A stretch of 22,715 bases of DNA, from assembly GCA_910577415.1 (NCBI GenBank), contig CAJTLK010000023.1:1-22715 (forward strand). Direction: 5' to 3'. The DNA comes from an uncultured Oscillospiraceae bacterium. GTDB taxonomy: Bacteria; Bacillota; Clostridia; Oscillospirales; Oscillospiraceae. The translations under genes and the position numbers were made by a program. Below the pieces are notes generated by a model. That model made no database searches. It was not told where the DNA came from and was given only the letters and a program-made list of their open reading frames with translations. Below, in pieces: positions 12,265 through 20,351 of this stretch. The first letter of the stretch is position 1. The number at the start of each line of letters is the position of its first letter.

Positions 12265-15051
12265 ATGAAGAAAAGGATCACAGCCCTGACGCTGGCTCTG
12301 GTCATGGTCCTGGGTCTGGCCGCCGTGGCGGCCAGCGGCGATAAGAATATCGCCGTCACTCCCATGAACATGACCATCAACGGTCAGGCCGTCACCCCCC
12401 TGAAGTCCGACGGGACCCCCGCCGAGGTCTTCGCCTATGATGGAGCCACCTACGTTCCCCTGCGCTACCTGAGCGAGACTTTGGGTATCCAGGTGGAGTG
12501 GGACCCCACCGCCCCCAACACCGCTAAGCTGGTGGGGGAGAACCTGAAGGTCCCCGCTGCCGGTGGACTGAAGGACGGCACTTTTACTGGCGAGGGCCAG
12601 GGCTTTAACGGCACTGTCGCCGTCACCATCACCGTCGCCGGCGGCAAGATCACCGACGCCACCGTGACCGGCGCCGGGGAGACCCCCGCCATTGGCGGCG
12701 CGGCCCTGCCCACGCTGGCCGACCAGATCAAGGCCAAGGGCGCCGTTGACGGCGTCTCCGGCGCTACCCTGACCACCGATGGCGCCAAGGAGGCTCTTGC
12801 CGCTGCCCTGAAGGCCGCCCAGGGGACCGCTGCTGCAGCCGGCGCTCTGAGCTTCAAGGCCGGCACCTACACCGGCAAGGCCATTGGCTATAACGGCCCC
12901 GTGGAGCTGGACGTGACCTTCTCCGACAAGGCTGTCACCGACATCAAGGCTAAGACCGAGGCTGAGACCGACCATGTTGGCGATGTGGCCTTCCCTATCA
13001 TGTTCGCTGACATTCTGGCCGCCAACGGCTCCGGCATCGACGCCGTCTCCGGCGCCACCTTCACCAGCCGGGCCATCAAGACCGCCCTCAACGACGCCGC
13101 CACCCAGGCCGGCTGCACCGACCTGGACACCTTTAAAAAGAACACCGTGAAGCACGAGCCTCAGGCTCCCGTTGAGGGCAACTGGGACGTGATCGTGGTA
13201 GGCGCCGGCGGCGCCGGCATGGCCGCTGCCGCCCAGTCCGCCCAGAACGGCGCCACCGTCCTGGTCATTGAGAAGAACGCCGACATCGGCGGCAACACCC
13301 TGTGCTCCGGCGGCGCGTTCCAGTCCGTTATGCCCTACCTGTGCTGGGACCCCAAGAATCCCAACGCCACCAGCGCCAAGTGGGATTATAACGGCAAGAC
13401 CTACGACAAGGTCAAGTCCGGCAACGGCGCCATCGAGACCCTGAAGACCATTTACAACTGGTCTGAGAAGCCCTTTGATGAGAGCTACTACAAGACCCAT
13501 GAGTACGAGGCCGGCGACATCGCTGAGCTGAGCAAGCACGGCGTTCACGCCGACTATCTGCCCACTTTGAAGGCCCTGAAGAAGGAGATCAAGGCTTATC
13601 TGGACTGGGCGCAGCCCAAGCTGGACAAGGGCGCTGCCGAGAACACCCTGACTCTGTTCTCCACTGTGAACCTCCACATCTTCCAGACCTACTACGGCGG
13701 TCTGCGCCAGAGCGCTGACAAGACCGAGTGGATCTACGGAGATGTTGATCTGGTCAAGCAGTTCATTCAGGACGGCCAGGAGATGAAGACCTGGCTGGAG
13801 GATCAGGGTTCCCTGTTCAACGACGCCGACCAGTCCACCCTCATCGGCGCTTTGTGGTGGAGAGAGAACTCCTTCTCCGGCGGCGACCTGGACGGCGACG
13901 GCGTGATGAACCCCGCCAAGGGCGATGTTCCCGCCCAGTTCGGCACTTACTTTGCCGTGCCCCGCAAGACCCTGCTGGAGACCTCCAAGACCGCTAAGGA
14001 CAACAAGATCATGACCCGCACCACCGCCAACGAGCTGATCGTGGAGAACGGCAAGGTCGTGGGCGTGAAGGCCACCATGTTCGACGGCACCCCCGTCACC
14101 GTGAAGGCCAACAAGGGCGTGGTCCTGGCCACCGGCGGCTACGCTGCCAACATCAGCATGGTCCAGGAGACCAACAAGTACTGGGACTCCAAGTATATCA
14201 CCTCCTCCACCAAGACCACCAACCGCAGCTCCCAGGTGGGCGACGGCATTAAGATGGGTCAGGCCGTGGGCGCCGGCGTCACCGGCATGGGCTGGACTCA
14301 GATGATGCCCATCTCCTGGATCGACAACGGCAACCTGGCCTTTGGCGCGGGTAACTACGCCGCCTATATCAACCCCACCACCGGCAAGCGGTTCGTCAAC
14401 GAGTCCGCCGAGCGCGACGTCCTGTCTCTGGGTGAATTCCAGAACGGCGTTGAGCTGATGGGTTCCCAGGGCGTGTTCCTGGAGATCTCCAACGCCGAGA
14501 CCGTGGTCGGCTTCCCCTATCCCTACGACACCTATGTGGCCCCTGGCGTTGAGGCCGGCGCCACCACCGGCAAGACCCAGATCGATAACCGGGTCTACTT
14601 TGCCAAGAGCGCCGCTGACCTTCAGAAGGTCCTGGATCAGTTTGGTATGAAGGCCGACGCCAAGACCATCTATGAGACCCTCGAGGCTTACGACAAGGCC
14701 GTCATGGCCGGCGAGCAGCCCCCCGAGGTCATCAAGGAGAATCCCACCAAGCTGGTGGGCACCGCTGAGGTGGACGCCAACGGCAAGTATAAGCCCGAGA
14801 CCTACAAGCTGGACGGCGAGCTGATCCGCATCCGTCTGATGGCGCCCTCCACCCACCACACCATGGGCGGCCTGACCGTCGATACTGAGCGCCACGTGCT
14901 GAACGAGAGCGGCAAGACCATTCCCGGCCTGTGGGCCGCGGGCGAAGTCACCGGCGGCATCCATGGCGGTAACCGTCTGGGCGGCAACGCCATCGTGGAG
15001 ATCATCACCTCCGGCCGTACCGCTGCCAACAGCATCACCGGCAAGAAGTAA
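12265..15051 (+). CDS. Array flavoprotein 1: exported reductase with two FMN-binding domains
   Basis: A 928-residue exported flavoprotein. AAGGAGAGG (12251-12259) precedes the ATG. Residues 1-23 are a Sec signal peptide ending AVAA. Residues 30-90 are a copper-amine-oxidase-N-type stalk domain (YVPLRYLSETLGIQVEWD). Two FMN-binding domains follow: about 101-185 with DGVSGAT (acceptor Thr168) and about 197-283 with DAVSGAT (Thr265), motifs to which ApbE attaches FMN. The FAD-binding reductase domain starts at WDVIVVGAGGAG (GxGxxG at 313-318) and ends with HHTMGG (865-870) and GNRLGGN (902-908). ERD Arg717 matches the catalytic arginine of fumarate reductases, but QMMP (679-682) replaces the usual Q-x-His-Pro. 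No CxxCH haem motif is present. Residues 541-546 (DLDGDG) look like part of a calcium loop. The acceptor substrate is unknown. Confidence 0.88.
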   Translation: MKKRITALTLALVMVLGLAAVAASGDKNIAVTPMNMTINGQAVTPLKSDGTPAEVFAYDGATYVPLRYLSETLGIQVEWDPTAPNTAKLVGENLKVPAAGGLKDGTFTGEGQGFNGTVAVTITVAGGKITDATVTGAGETPAIGGAALPTLADQIKAKGAVDGVSGATLTTDGAKEALAAALKAAQGTAAAAGALSFKAGTYTGKAIGYNGPVELDVTFSDKAVTDIKAKTEAETDHVGDVAFPIMFADILAANGSGIDAVSGATFTSRAIKTALNDAATQAGCTDLDTFKKNTVKHEPQAPVEGNWDVIVVGAGGAGMAAAAQSAQNGATVLVIEKNADIGGNTLCSGGAFQSVMPYLCWDPKNPNATSAKWDYNGKTYDKVKSGNGAIETLKTIYNWSEKPFDESYYKTHEYEAGDIAELSKHGVHADYLPTLKALKKEIKAYLDWAQPKLDKGAAENTLTLFSTVNLHIFQTYYGGLRQSADKTEWIYGDVDLVKQFIQDGQEMKTWLEDQGSLFNDADQSTLIGALWWRENSFSGGDLDGDGVMNPAKGDVPAQFGTYFAVPRKTLLETSKTAKDNKIMTRTTANELIVENGKVVGVKATMFDGTPVTVKANKGVVLATGGYAANISMVQETNKYWDSKYITSSTKTTNRSSQVGDGIKMGQAVGAGVTGMGWTQMMPISWIDNGNLAFGAGNYAAYINPTTGKRFVNESAERDVLSLGEFQNGVELMGSQGVFLEISNAETVVGFPYPYDTYVAPGVEAGATTGKTQIDNRVYFAKSAADLQKVLDQFGMKADAKTIYETLEAYDKAVMAGEQPPEVIKENPTKLVGTAEVDANGKYKPETYKLDGELIRIRLMAPSTHHTMGGLTVDTERHVLNESGKTIPGLWAAGEVTGGIHGGNRLGGNAIVEIITSGRTAANSITGKK

Positions 15052-15084
15052 GATGGGCGTCAACGCCTGAACAAAGTACTATCC

Positions 15085-15119
15085 GGCCCGGCGGGGAAGC
15101 TTCCCCGCCGGGCCTTTTT
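15085..15119 (+). terminator. Terminator of flavoprotein gene 1
   Basis: GGCCCGGCGGGGAAG (15085-15099) is followed directly by its exact reverse complement (15100-15114) and TTTTT. This is a perfect 30-nt palindrome. Confidence 0.93.
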
Positions 15120-15132
15120 GGGGCTTTTGCCA

Positions 15133-15176
15133 TTTTGCACAAGTTTTTTTGTTCATTCCCCGGCAAAACAGAGAAA
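15133..15176 (+). promoter_or_regulatory. Conserved upstream element, copy 2
   Basis: TTTTGCACAA (15133-15142), T-run (15144-15150), AAACAGAGAAA (15166-15176), with the same internal offset (33 nt) as copy 1 and 24 nt before the -35 box. Confidence 0.5.
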
Positions 15177-15200
15177 ATAAGGAAGCGGCTTAAGATGACA

Positions 15201-15229
15201 TTTACAGAAAGTTACAAAAGAGTTACAAT
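15201..15229 (+). promoter_or_regulatory. Promoter of flavoprotein gene 2
   Basis: TTTACA (15201-15206), 17-nt spacer, TACAAT (15224-15229), about 50 nt upstream of the start codon. Confidence 0.8.
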
Positions 15230-15281
15230 GTTTTTGTTCGATCAAACGATTGGCGTAAAACATGAAAAAGGAGAGTTGACT

Positions 15282-17522
15282 ATGAAGAAGCGGATCACAG
15301 CCCTGACGCTGGCCCTCGTCATGGTCCTGGGTCTGGCCGCTGTAGCGGCCAGCGGAGACAAGACGGTCTCCGTCACCCCCATGAACATGACCATCAACGG
15401 CCAGGCCGTCACCCCCACCAAGTCCGACGGGACCCCTGCCGAGGTGTTTGCCTATGACGGCGCCACCTACGTGCCCCTGCGTTACCTCAGCGAGCTGCTG
15501 GGGATCCAGGTGGAGTGGGACCCCACCGCCCCCAACACCGCCAAGCTGGTGAATATGCCCATGAAGTATACCGGCACCTCCGTTGGTATGCAGGGTCCCG
15601 TCGCCGTTGAGATGACGGTGATGGATGGCAAGATCACCAATGTGGCCGTTACTGAGAGCAAGGAGACCGCCTACCTGGCCGATGTGGCCATGGAGCGGAT
15701 CCCTGCCCAGATGGTGGAGCATCAGACCACCACTGTGGACGCCGTTACCGGCGCCACTATGGCCTCCAATGCCATTATGCGGGCCGCCACCAACGCTGCC
15801 AAGGCCGCCGGTCTTGACACCGAAAAGCTGAAGGCCAACGCCTATCACGCCCAACCCGGTCAGGCTGAGACCTGGGACACTGACGTGCTGGTCATCGGCG
15901 GCGGCGGAGCCGGACTCAGCGCCGCTATTTCCGCGGCCCAGAACGGCGCCAAGGTCATCCTCATTGAGAAGAGCTCTTTCCTGGGCGGCAACACCTTTAT
16001 GGCCGGCGGCGCGTTCAACGCCGTGGACCCAGAGGCCCAGGCCACCCGTATCCTGAGCCAGTCCGAGAAGAACACTCTGGACGGCTATCTGAAGCTGACC
16101 AAGAAGGACGCCGACCTCCACTTCGACCTGTTCCCTGAGTGGGCTCCCGTTCTGGACCAGCTCCAGAAGGATATCAGGGCCCACTATGACGCCAACAAGG
16201 GCAAGACCGCGGAGAAGGATATGCCTGGCTTTGACTCCATTGCTCTGCATATGTGGCACATCTACACCGGCGGTCTGCGCCAGATGGCCGACGGCAGCTG
16301 GACCGCTTCCGACATCGACCTGGCCCGCACCCTGGCTGAGAACGCTCTGGACGCCTATGAGTGGACTGGCACCCTGGGGACCGTGAAGACCGCCTCTCGG
16401 GCCAACGCCCCCCTGTCCACCGTGCTGGGCGCCATGTGGCAGCGCACCCACACCCATCCCACCAAGGAAGTGCGTATCCTCGACCTGAAGAACGCCGCCG
16501 AGAAGGAAGGCGTGACCATTTACACCGAGACTGCCGGCACCGAGCTGCTGACCAAGAGCGGCAAGGTGGTGGGCGCCAAGGCCCAGAAGGCCGACGGCAC
16601 TCCCATCACCATCAACACCGCCAAGGGTGTGGTCCTGGCTTGCGGCGGCTACTGCGCCAACCCCGCCATGGTCAAGGAGTATGATGAGTACTGGGGCGAC
16701 AACCTCTCCGCCACCACCCTTTCCACCAACGCCGGCACCAACACTGGCGACGGCATCAAGATGGCCATGGCCATCGGCGCCGACACCGTGGATCTGGGCG
16801 TGGCTCAGATGATGCCCTCCTCCTCCCCCCTGAAGGGCACCATGACCGACGGCATTTGGGCCGACGCCGCTGAGCAGCTTTGGATCGGCGCCGACGGCAA
16901 GCGGTTCGTGGACGAGTACGCCGAGCGCGACGTGCTGGCGAAAGCCTCCATGGAGCAGCCCGACGGCATCTTCTACATCATCTACGCCGGCAGCGCCATG
17001 CGCGAGGGCAAGGATAAGTGCCAGGGCACCAGCTACACCGCCGGCGGCATGGGCGGCACCGTCCAGTCTATGGTCGAGGGCGGCCACATCTGGTACGGCA
17101 AGGACCTGAAGGAGCTGGCCGAGGCCACCAAGACCCCTGCCGGCGGCGCTACCTCCTCCTTCACCGAGCAGCAGCTCCGGGACGTCATCGAGCAGTACAA
17201 CAGCTACGTTCTGGCCCAGAACGACCCCGACTTCCACAAGGGCAACCTGAAGGGCTACATCGACCTGGAGTACATTGAGAGCCATGACGATGTGGGCATC
17301 TGCATCAGCCCCCGGAAGGCTTCTCTGCACCATACCATGGGCGGCGTGAAGATCAACACCGACGCTGAGGTCATCGGCACCAACGGCAAGACCATCCCCG
17401 GTCTGTGGGCCGCGGGCGAGGTCACCGGCGGCGTCCATGCGGGCAACCGCCTGGGCGGCAATGCTATCGCTGACATCTTCACCTATGGCCGCATTGCCGG
17501 CAAGAGCGCCGCGGGCAAATAA
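15282..17522 (+). CDS. Array flavoprotein 2: exported FMN/FAD reductase-like protein
   Basis: A 746-residue paralogue of the preceding gene. AAGGAGAG (15268-15275) precedes the ATG at 15282; earlier in-frame ATGs lie in the promoter region. The signal peptide (1-23) is almost identical to that of protein 1. The stalk domain (30-90) differs by a few residues (TVSV at 28-31, Thr46, Leu72). There is one FMN-binding domain (about 93-175) with DAVTGAT, acceptor Thr159. The FAD domain has VIGGGGAG (GxGxxG 206-211), an RFVDEYAERD box with Arg549, HHTMGG (683-688) and GNRLGGN (Arg723). QMMP (509-512) again replaces the His of fumarate reductases. The cap (MWHIYTGGLRQMADGSW) resembles proteins 1 and 3, while the FMN and Rossmann parts resemble protein 4. 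No haem motif. Likely a surface reductase with its own acceptor, which is not identifiable from sequence. Confidence 0.87.
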   Translation: MKKRITALTLALVMVLGLAAVAASGDKTVSVTPMNMTINGQAVTPTKSDGTPAEVFAYDGATYVPLRYLSELLGIQVEWDPTAPNTAKLVNMPMKYTGTSVGMQGPVAVEMTVMDGKITNVAVTESKETAYLADVAMERIPAQMVEHQTTTVDAVTGATMASNAIMRAATNAAKAAGLDTEKLKANAYHAQPGQAETWDTDVLVIGGGGAGLSAAISAAQNGAKVILIEKSSFLGGNTFMAGGAFNAVDPEAQATRILSQSEKNTLDGYLKLTKKDADLHFDLFPEWAPVLDQLQKDIRAHYDANKGKTAEKDMPGFDSIALHMWHIYTGGLRQMADGSWTASDIDLARTLAENALDAYEWTGTLGTVKTASRANAPLSTVLGAMWQRTHTHPTKEVRILDLKNAAEKEGVTIYTETAGTELLTKSGKVVGAKAQKADGTPITINTAKGVVLACGGYCANPAMVKEYDEYWGDNLSATTLSTNAGTNTGDGIKMAMAIGADTVDLGVAQMMPSSSPLKGTMTDGIWADAAEQLWIGADGKRFVDEYAERDVLAKASMEQPDGIFYIIYAGSAMREGKDKCQGTSYTAGGMGGTVQSMVEGGHIWYGKDLKELAEATKTPAGGATSSFTEQQLRDVIEQYNSYVLAQNDPDFHKGNLKGYIDLEYIESHDDVGICISPRKASLHHTMGGVKINTDAEVIGTNGKTIPGLWAAGEVTGGVHAGNRLGGNAIADIFTYGRIAGKSAAGK

Positions 17523-17561
17523 TTTTCTTCTGCGGCAAAGTACTTTTGCTCTGTAAGCTCT

Positions 17562-17601
17562 GGCCCCCGGCGGGGAACTTCCCCGCCGGGGGCCTTTTTT
17601 A
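17562..17601 (+). terminator. Terminator of flavoprotein gene 2
   Basis: GGCCCCCGGCGGGGAA (17562-17577) pairs with TTCCCCGCCGGGGGCC (17579-17594) and is followed by TTTTTT. The core is the same as in the terminator of gene 1. Confidence 0.93.
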
Positions 17602-17661
17602 TTTTTCTTGTGGAAATGGAAAAAATCGGTATAACACGCGGCGGTATTTTTAAAAGGGCTG

Positions 17662-17690
17662 TTTACAAAAAGAAAAAATTGTTATACAAT
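17662..17690 (+). promoter_or_regulatory. Promoter of flavoprotein gene 3
   Basis: TTTACA (17662-17667), 17-nt spacer, TACAAT (17685-17690). The -10 region (TTGTTATACAATTAAC) is nearly the same as that of gene 5. A 7-bp hairpin, GGTTGGC (17698-17704) with GTCAACC (17710-17716), would lie at the very 5' end of the mRNA. Confidence 0.82.
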
Positions 17691-17737
17691 TAACAAAGGT
17701 TGGCAGAAAGTCAACCATACTGGAAAGGAGAATACCC

Positions 17738-20143
17738 ATGAAAAAGAAAGTCACCGCGCTGGCTCTGGCTCTCGTTATGGTCCTGGGTCTGGCCGCCGTG
17801 GCGGCTGGCGGCGATAAGAACATCGCCGTCACTCCCATGAACATGACCATCAACGGTCAGGCCGTCACCCCCCTGAAGTCCGACGGTACCCCTGCCGAGG
17901 TGTTTGCCTATGACGGAGCCACCTACGTGCCTCTGCGCTATTTAAGCGAGACTCTGGGCATCCAGGTGGAGTGGGACCCCACCGCCCCCAACACCGCCAA
18001 GCTGGTGAACGTGCCCGCTGCCGAGCTGAAGTTCACCGCCGGTACCTATACCGGAAAGGCCATGGGCTACAACGCCCCTGTCTCCCTGAACGTCACCTTC
18101 TCCGACAGCGCCGTCACCAAAGTGGAGATCGCTGAGGAGAAGGAGACCGCTCACGTGGGCACCTCCGCCTATGATATCATGTTTGCCGACATCGTGGCCG
18201 CCAACGGCACCGGGATCGACGGCATCTCCGGCGCCACCTTCACCGGCTTTGCCATTAAGAACGCGGTCAACGACGCCGCTACCCAGGCGGGCTGCTCCAA
18301 CATGGACGCGTTCAAGAAGAACACCGTGAAGCACGAGCCAAAGGCCCCCATTGAGGGCGAGTGGGACGTGGTCATCGTGGGTGCCGGCGGCGCCGGCATG
18401 GCCGCTGCCGCCCAGGCTGCTCAGAACGGCTCCACCGTCCTGGTGCTGGAGAAAGCCGCCGAGATGGGCGGTAATACCTTGGTGGCCGGCGGCGCTTTCC
18501 AGATCAGCCGTGACTACCTGGTCTGGGACGCCAAGCACCCCAACGCCACCACCGGCAAGAGTCCCCTGGACGGCAAGACCTATGACAAGGTCAAGAGCGA
18601 CGCAGGCCGTATTGAGACCCTCCGCGTCATCGCCGACTGGTCCGAGAAGGAGTTTGACGGCACCCTGGACGACGCCCATCCCTTCGTGGCCGGCGACATC
18701 AAGCTCAACGCCGTCCGGGGCGTCCACAAGGAATATCTACCCACCCTGAAGACCCTGAAGAAGCAGATCAATGAGTACCTCAAGTGGGCCGACGCCAAGA
18801 TGAAGGCCGGCGCCAAGGAGACCGATTTGGTGGTCTTCTCTACCGAGGAGCTGCACATCTTCCAGACTTACTACGGCGGCCTGCGTCCCAACGCGGCGGG
18901 CACCGAGTGGATCTACGGTGACTTCGATCTGGTCAGCCAGTTCATCCATGAGGGCCAGGACATGAGTGAGTGGCTCATGGATCAGGGTGCTCTGGTGGGG
19001 CTGGACAAGCAGAATACCCTTATCGGCTGCCTGTGGCAGCGCACCAACGCGCCTCTGGGCGGCGTGGTGGACGGCGTCACTTATGAGACCAAGTGGGGCA
19101 CCTACTTCAAGGTCCCTGAGAACACCATGCGCAAGGCCAACGCCAAGAACGACATCCTCTACCGTACCACCGCTGAGGAGCTCATCGTGGAGAACGGCAA
19201 GGTCACAGGTGTGAAGGCCACCCAGTATGACGGCACCCCCGTCACCGTGAAGGCCAAGCAGGGCGTTATCATCGCCACCGGCGGCTACGCTGCCAACATC
19301 AAGATGGTCCAGGAGACCAATGAGTATTGGGATCCCGCTTTTATTGCCAACAACATCGGCACCACCAACCGCTCCGGCATGACCGGCGACGGTATCATCA
19401 TGGGCCAGAAGGTGGGCGCCGCCGTCACCGGTATGGGCTGGACCCAGATGATGCCTCTGGGCTGGGTAGACAACGGCAACCTGTCCCGGGGCGCCGGCGA
19501 GAACGTCATTTTCATTAGTCCAAACACAGGTAAGCGCTATGTGGACGAATCCGCTGAGCGTGACGTTCTTTCCAAGGGTGGCTTCGAGAACGGCATGAGC
19601 AAGGAGCTGGCTCAGGAGCTGGGACTGAAGTATGTTCCCGGTATCTATGTGGAGCTGTCCAACCCCACCACCAACGCCAGTTTTGCCACGTCCAACATTG
19701 AAAACCGTTGCTTCGTGCTCACTGTAGCCGAGGTGGCCCAGAAGCTGCACCTGGACGAGGCCGTCCTTCGCAAGACCATCACCGACTATGACAACTACGT
19801 CATGGGCCTGACCGACAAGCTGGAGGTGGAGAAGCTCTCCCTCCGCAACACCATCGGCGATGTGGAGAAGGACGACAAGGGCAACTACAAGCCCGAGACC
19901 TATAAGCTGGATAAGGTCATCCTCCGCTTCCAGGCTCCCTCTACCCACCACACCATGGGTGGCCTGGTGGTAGACACCGAGCGCAAGGTGTTGGACGAGA
20001 GCGGCAAGGCCATCCCCGGCCTGTGGGCCGCAGGCGAGGTCACCGGCGGCTTCATGGCTGGCAACCGCCTGGGCGGCAATGCCACCACCGAGATCATCGT
20101 CTCCGGCCGCGTGGCTGCCAACAGCGTCACCGGCAAGAAGTAA
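17738..20143 (+). CDS. Array flavoprotein 3: exported FMN/FAD reductase-like protein
   Basis: An 801-residue paralogue, closest to protein 1 over most of its length. GGAAAGGAG (17722-17730) precedes the ATG. The signal peptide (1-23) is of the MKKKVTALAL type shared with protein 4, whereas the stalk domain (30-90) is of the NIAV type shared with protein 1. Its single FMN-binding domain (about 98-187; DGISGAT, acceptor Thr167) corresponds to the second FMN domain of protein 1. The FAD domain begins WDVVIVGAGGAG (GxGxxG 215-220). Later marks are TGMGWTQMMP (QMMP 570-573), DESAERD with Arg608, HHTMGG (737-742) and GNRLGGN (Arg777). It lacks the DLDGDG loop of protein 1. No CxxCH motif. By family it should accept electrons through FMN outside the membrane and reduce a small organic acceptor; the substrate cannot be named. 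Confidence 0.87.
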   Translation: MKKKVTALALALVMVLGLAAVAAGGDKNIAVTPMNMTINGQAVTPLKSDGTPAEVFAYDGATYVPLRYLSETLGIQVEWDPTAPNTAKLVNVPAAELKFTAGTYTGKAMGYNAPVSLNVTFSDSAVTKVEIAEEKETAHVGTSAYDIMFADIVAANGTGIDGISGATFTGFAIKNAVNDAATQAGCSNMDAFKKNTVKHEPKAPIEGEWDVVIVGAGGAGMAAAAQAAQNGSTVLVLEKAAEMGGNTLVAGGAFQISRDYLVWDAKHPNATTGKSPLDGKTYDKVKSDAGRIETLRVIADWSEKEFDGTLDDAHPFVAGDIKLNAVRGVHKEYLPTLKTLKKQINEYLKWADAKMKAGAKETDLVVFSTEELHIFQTYYGGLRPNAAGTEWIYGDFDLVSQFIHEGQDMSEWLMDQGALVGLDKQNTLIGCLWQRTNAPLGGVVDGVTYETKWGTYFKVPENTMRKANAKNDILYRTTAEELIVENGKVTGVKATQYDGTPVTVKAKQGVIIATGGYAANIKMVQETNEYWDPAFIANNIGTTNRSGMTGDGIIMGQKVGAAVTGMGWTQMMPLGWVDNGNLSRGAGENVIFISPNTGKRYVDESAERDVLSKGGFENGMSKELAQELGLKYVPGIYVELSNPTTNASFATSNIENRCFVLTVAEVAQKLHLDEAVLRKTITDYDNYVMGLTDKLEVEKLSLRNTIGDVEKDDKGNYKPETYKLDKVILRFQAPSTHHTMGGLVVDTERKVLDESGKAIPGLWAAGEVTGGFMAGNRLGGNATTEIIVSGRVAANSVTGKK

Positions 20144-20162
20144 GGAACATCCGAATAAGGAC

Positions 20163-20201
20163 AAAAGGCCCGGCGGGAATTTTTTCCGTCGGGCCTTTTT
20201 T
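20163..20201 (+). terminator. Terminator of flavoprotein gene 3
   Basis: AAAAGGCCCGGCGG (20163-20176) pairs with CCGTCGGGCCTTTT (20186-20199), one pair being G-U, and ends in a T-run. It is a diverged form of the other array terminators. Confidence 0.9.
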
Positions 20202-20208
20202 ATTGATA

Positions 20209-20251
20209 TTTTGCCCAATTCCGAAGGGCTTTTTTTGACAAAACGGAGAAA
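20209..20251 (+). promoter_or_regulatory. Conserved upstream element, copy 3
   Basis: TTTTGCCCAA (20209-20218), GGGCTTTTTTT (20226-20236), AAACGGAGAAA (20241-20251). The offset is 32 nt, and it lies 13 nt before the -35 box, about one helical turn closer than in copies 1 and 2. Confidence 0.5.
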
Positions 20252-20264
20252 ATTGAAAGGATGG

Positions 20265-20293
20265 TTTACAAACCAAAAAACTGGCGCTATAAT
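20265..20293 (+). promoter_or_regulatory. Promoter of flavoprotein gene 4
   Basis: TTTACA (20265-20270), 17-nt spacer, TATAAT (20288-20293), about 58 nt upstream of the start codon. Confidence 0.83.
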
Positions 20294-20351
20294 CCAGTCG
20301 TGCATTTGGTGAATTGGCACAAATAATCAAATGAACAAAGGAGAGACAAGC

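Noticed and set aside
12245..12268. Short upstream reading frames before flavoprotein genes 1 and 2 (ATGAAAAAGGAGAG...), like leader peptides
   Set aside because: The frames are 5-7 codons and contain the ribosome site of the main gene. They have no ribosome site of their own, so they are probably by-products of the AAGGAG motif.
12265..15051. Stalk domain as evidence of a copper amine oxidase
   Set aside because: Only the small N-terminal domain type is present. The catalytic amine oxidase domain with its topaquinone motif is absent, and the rest is an FMN/FAD protein.
20163..20201. T-rich run in the loop of the gene 3 terminator as a separate terminator
   Set aside because: The T-run at 20180-20185 is in the hairpin loop. 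The functional T-run follows the 3' arm.
20331..20351. Earlier in-frame starts for flavoprotein genes (20331 for gene 4, 15135 for gene 2, 12208 for gene 1)
   Set aside because: They lie at or before the ribosome site or promoter, and the signal peptide begins cleanly at the later ATG.
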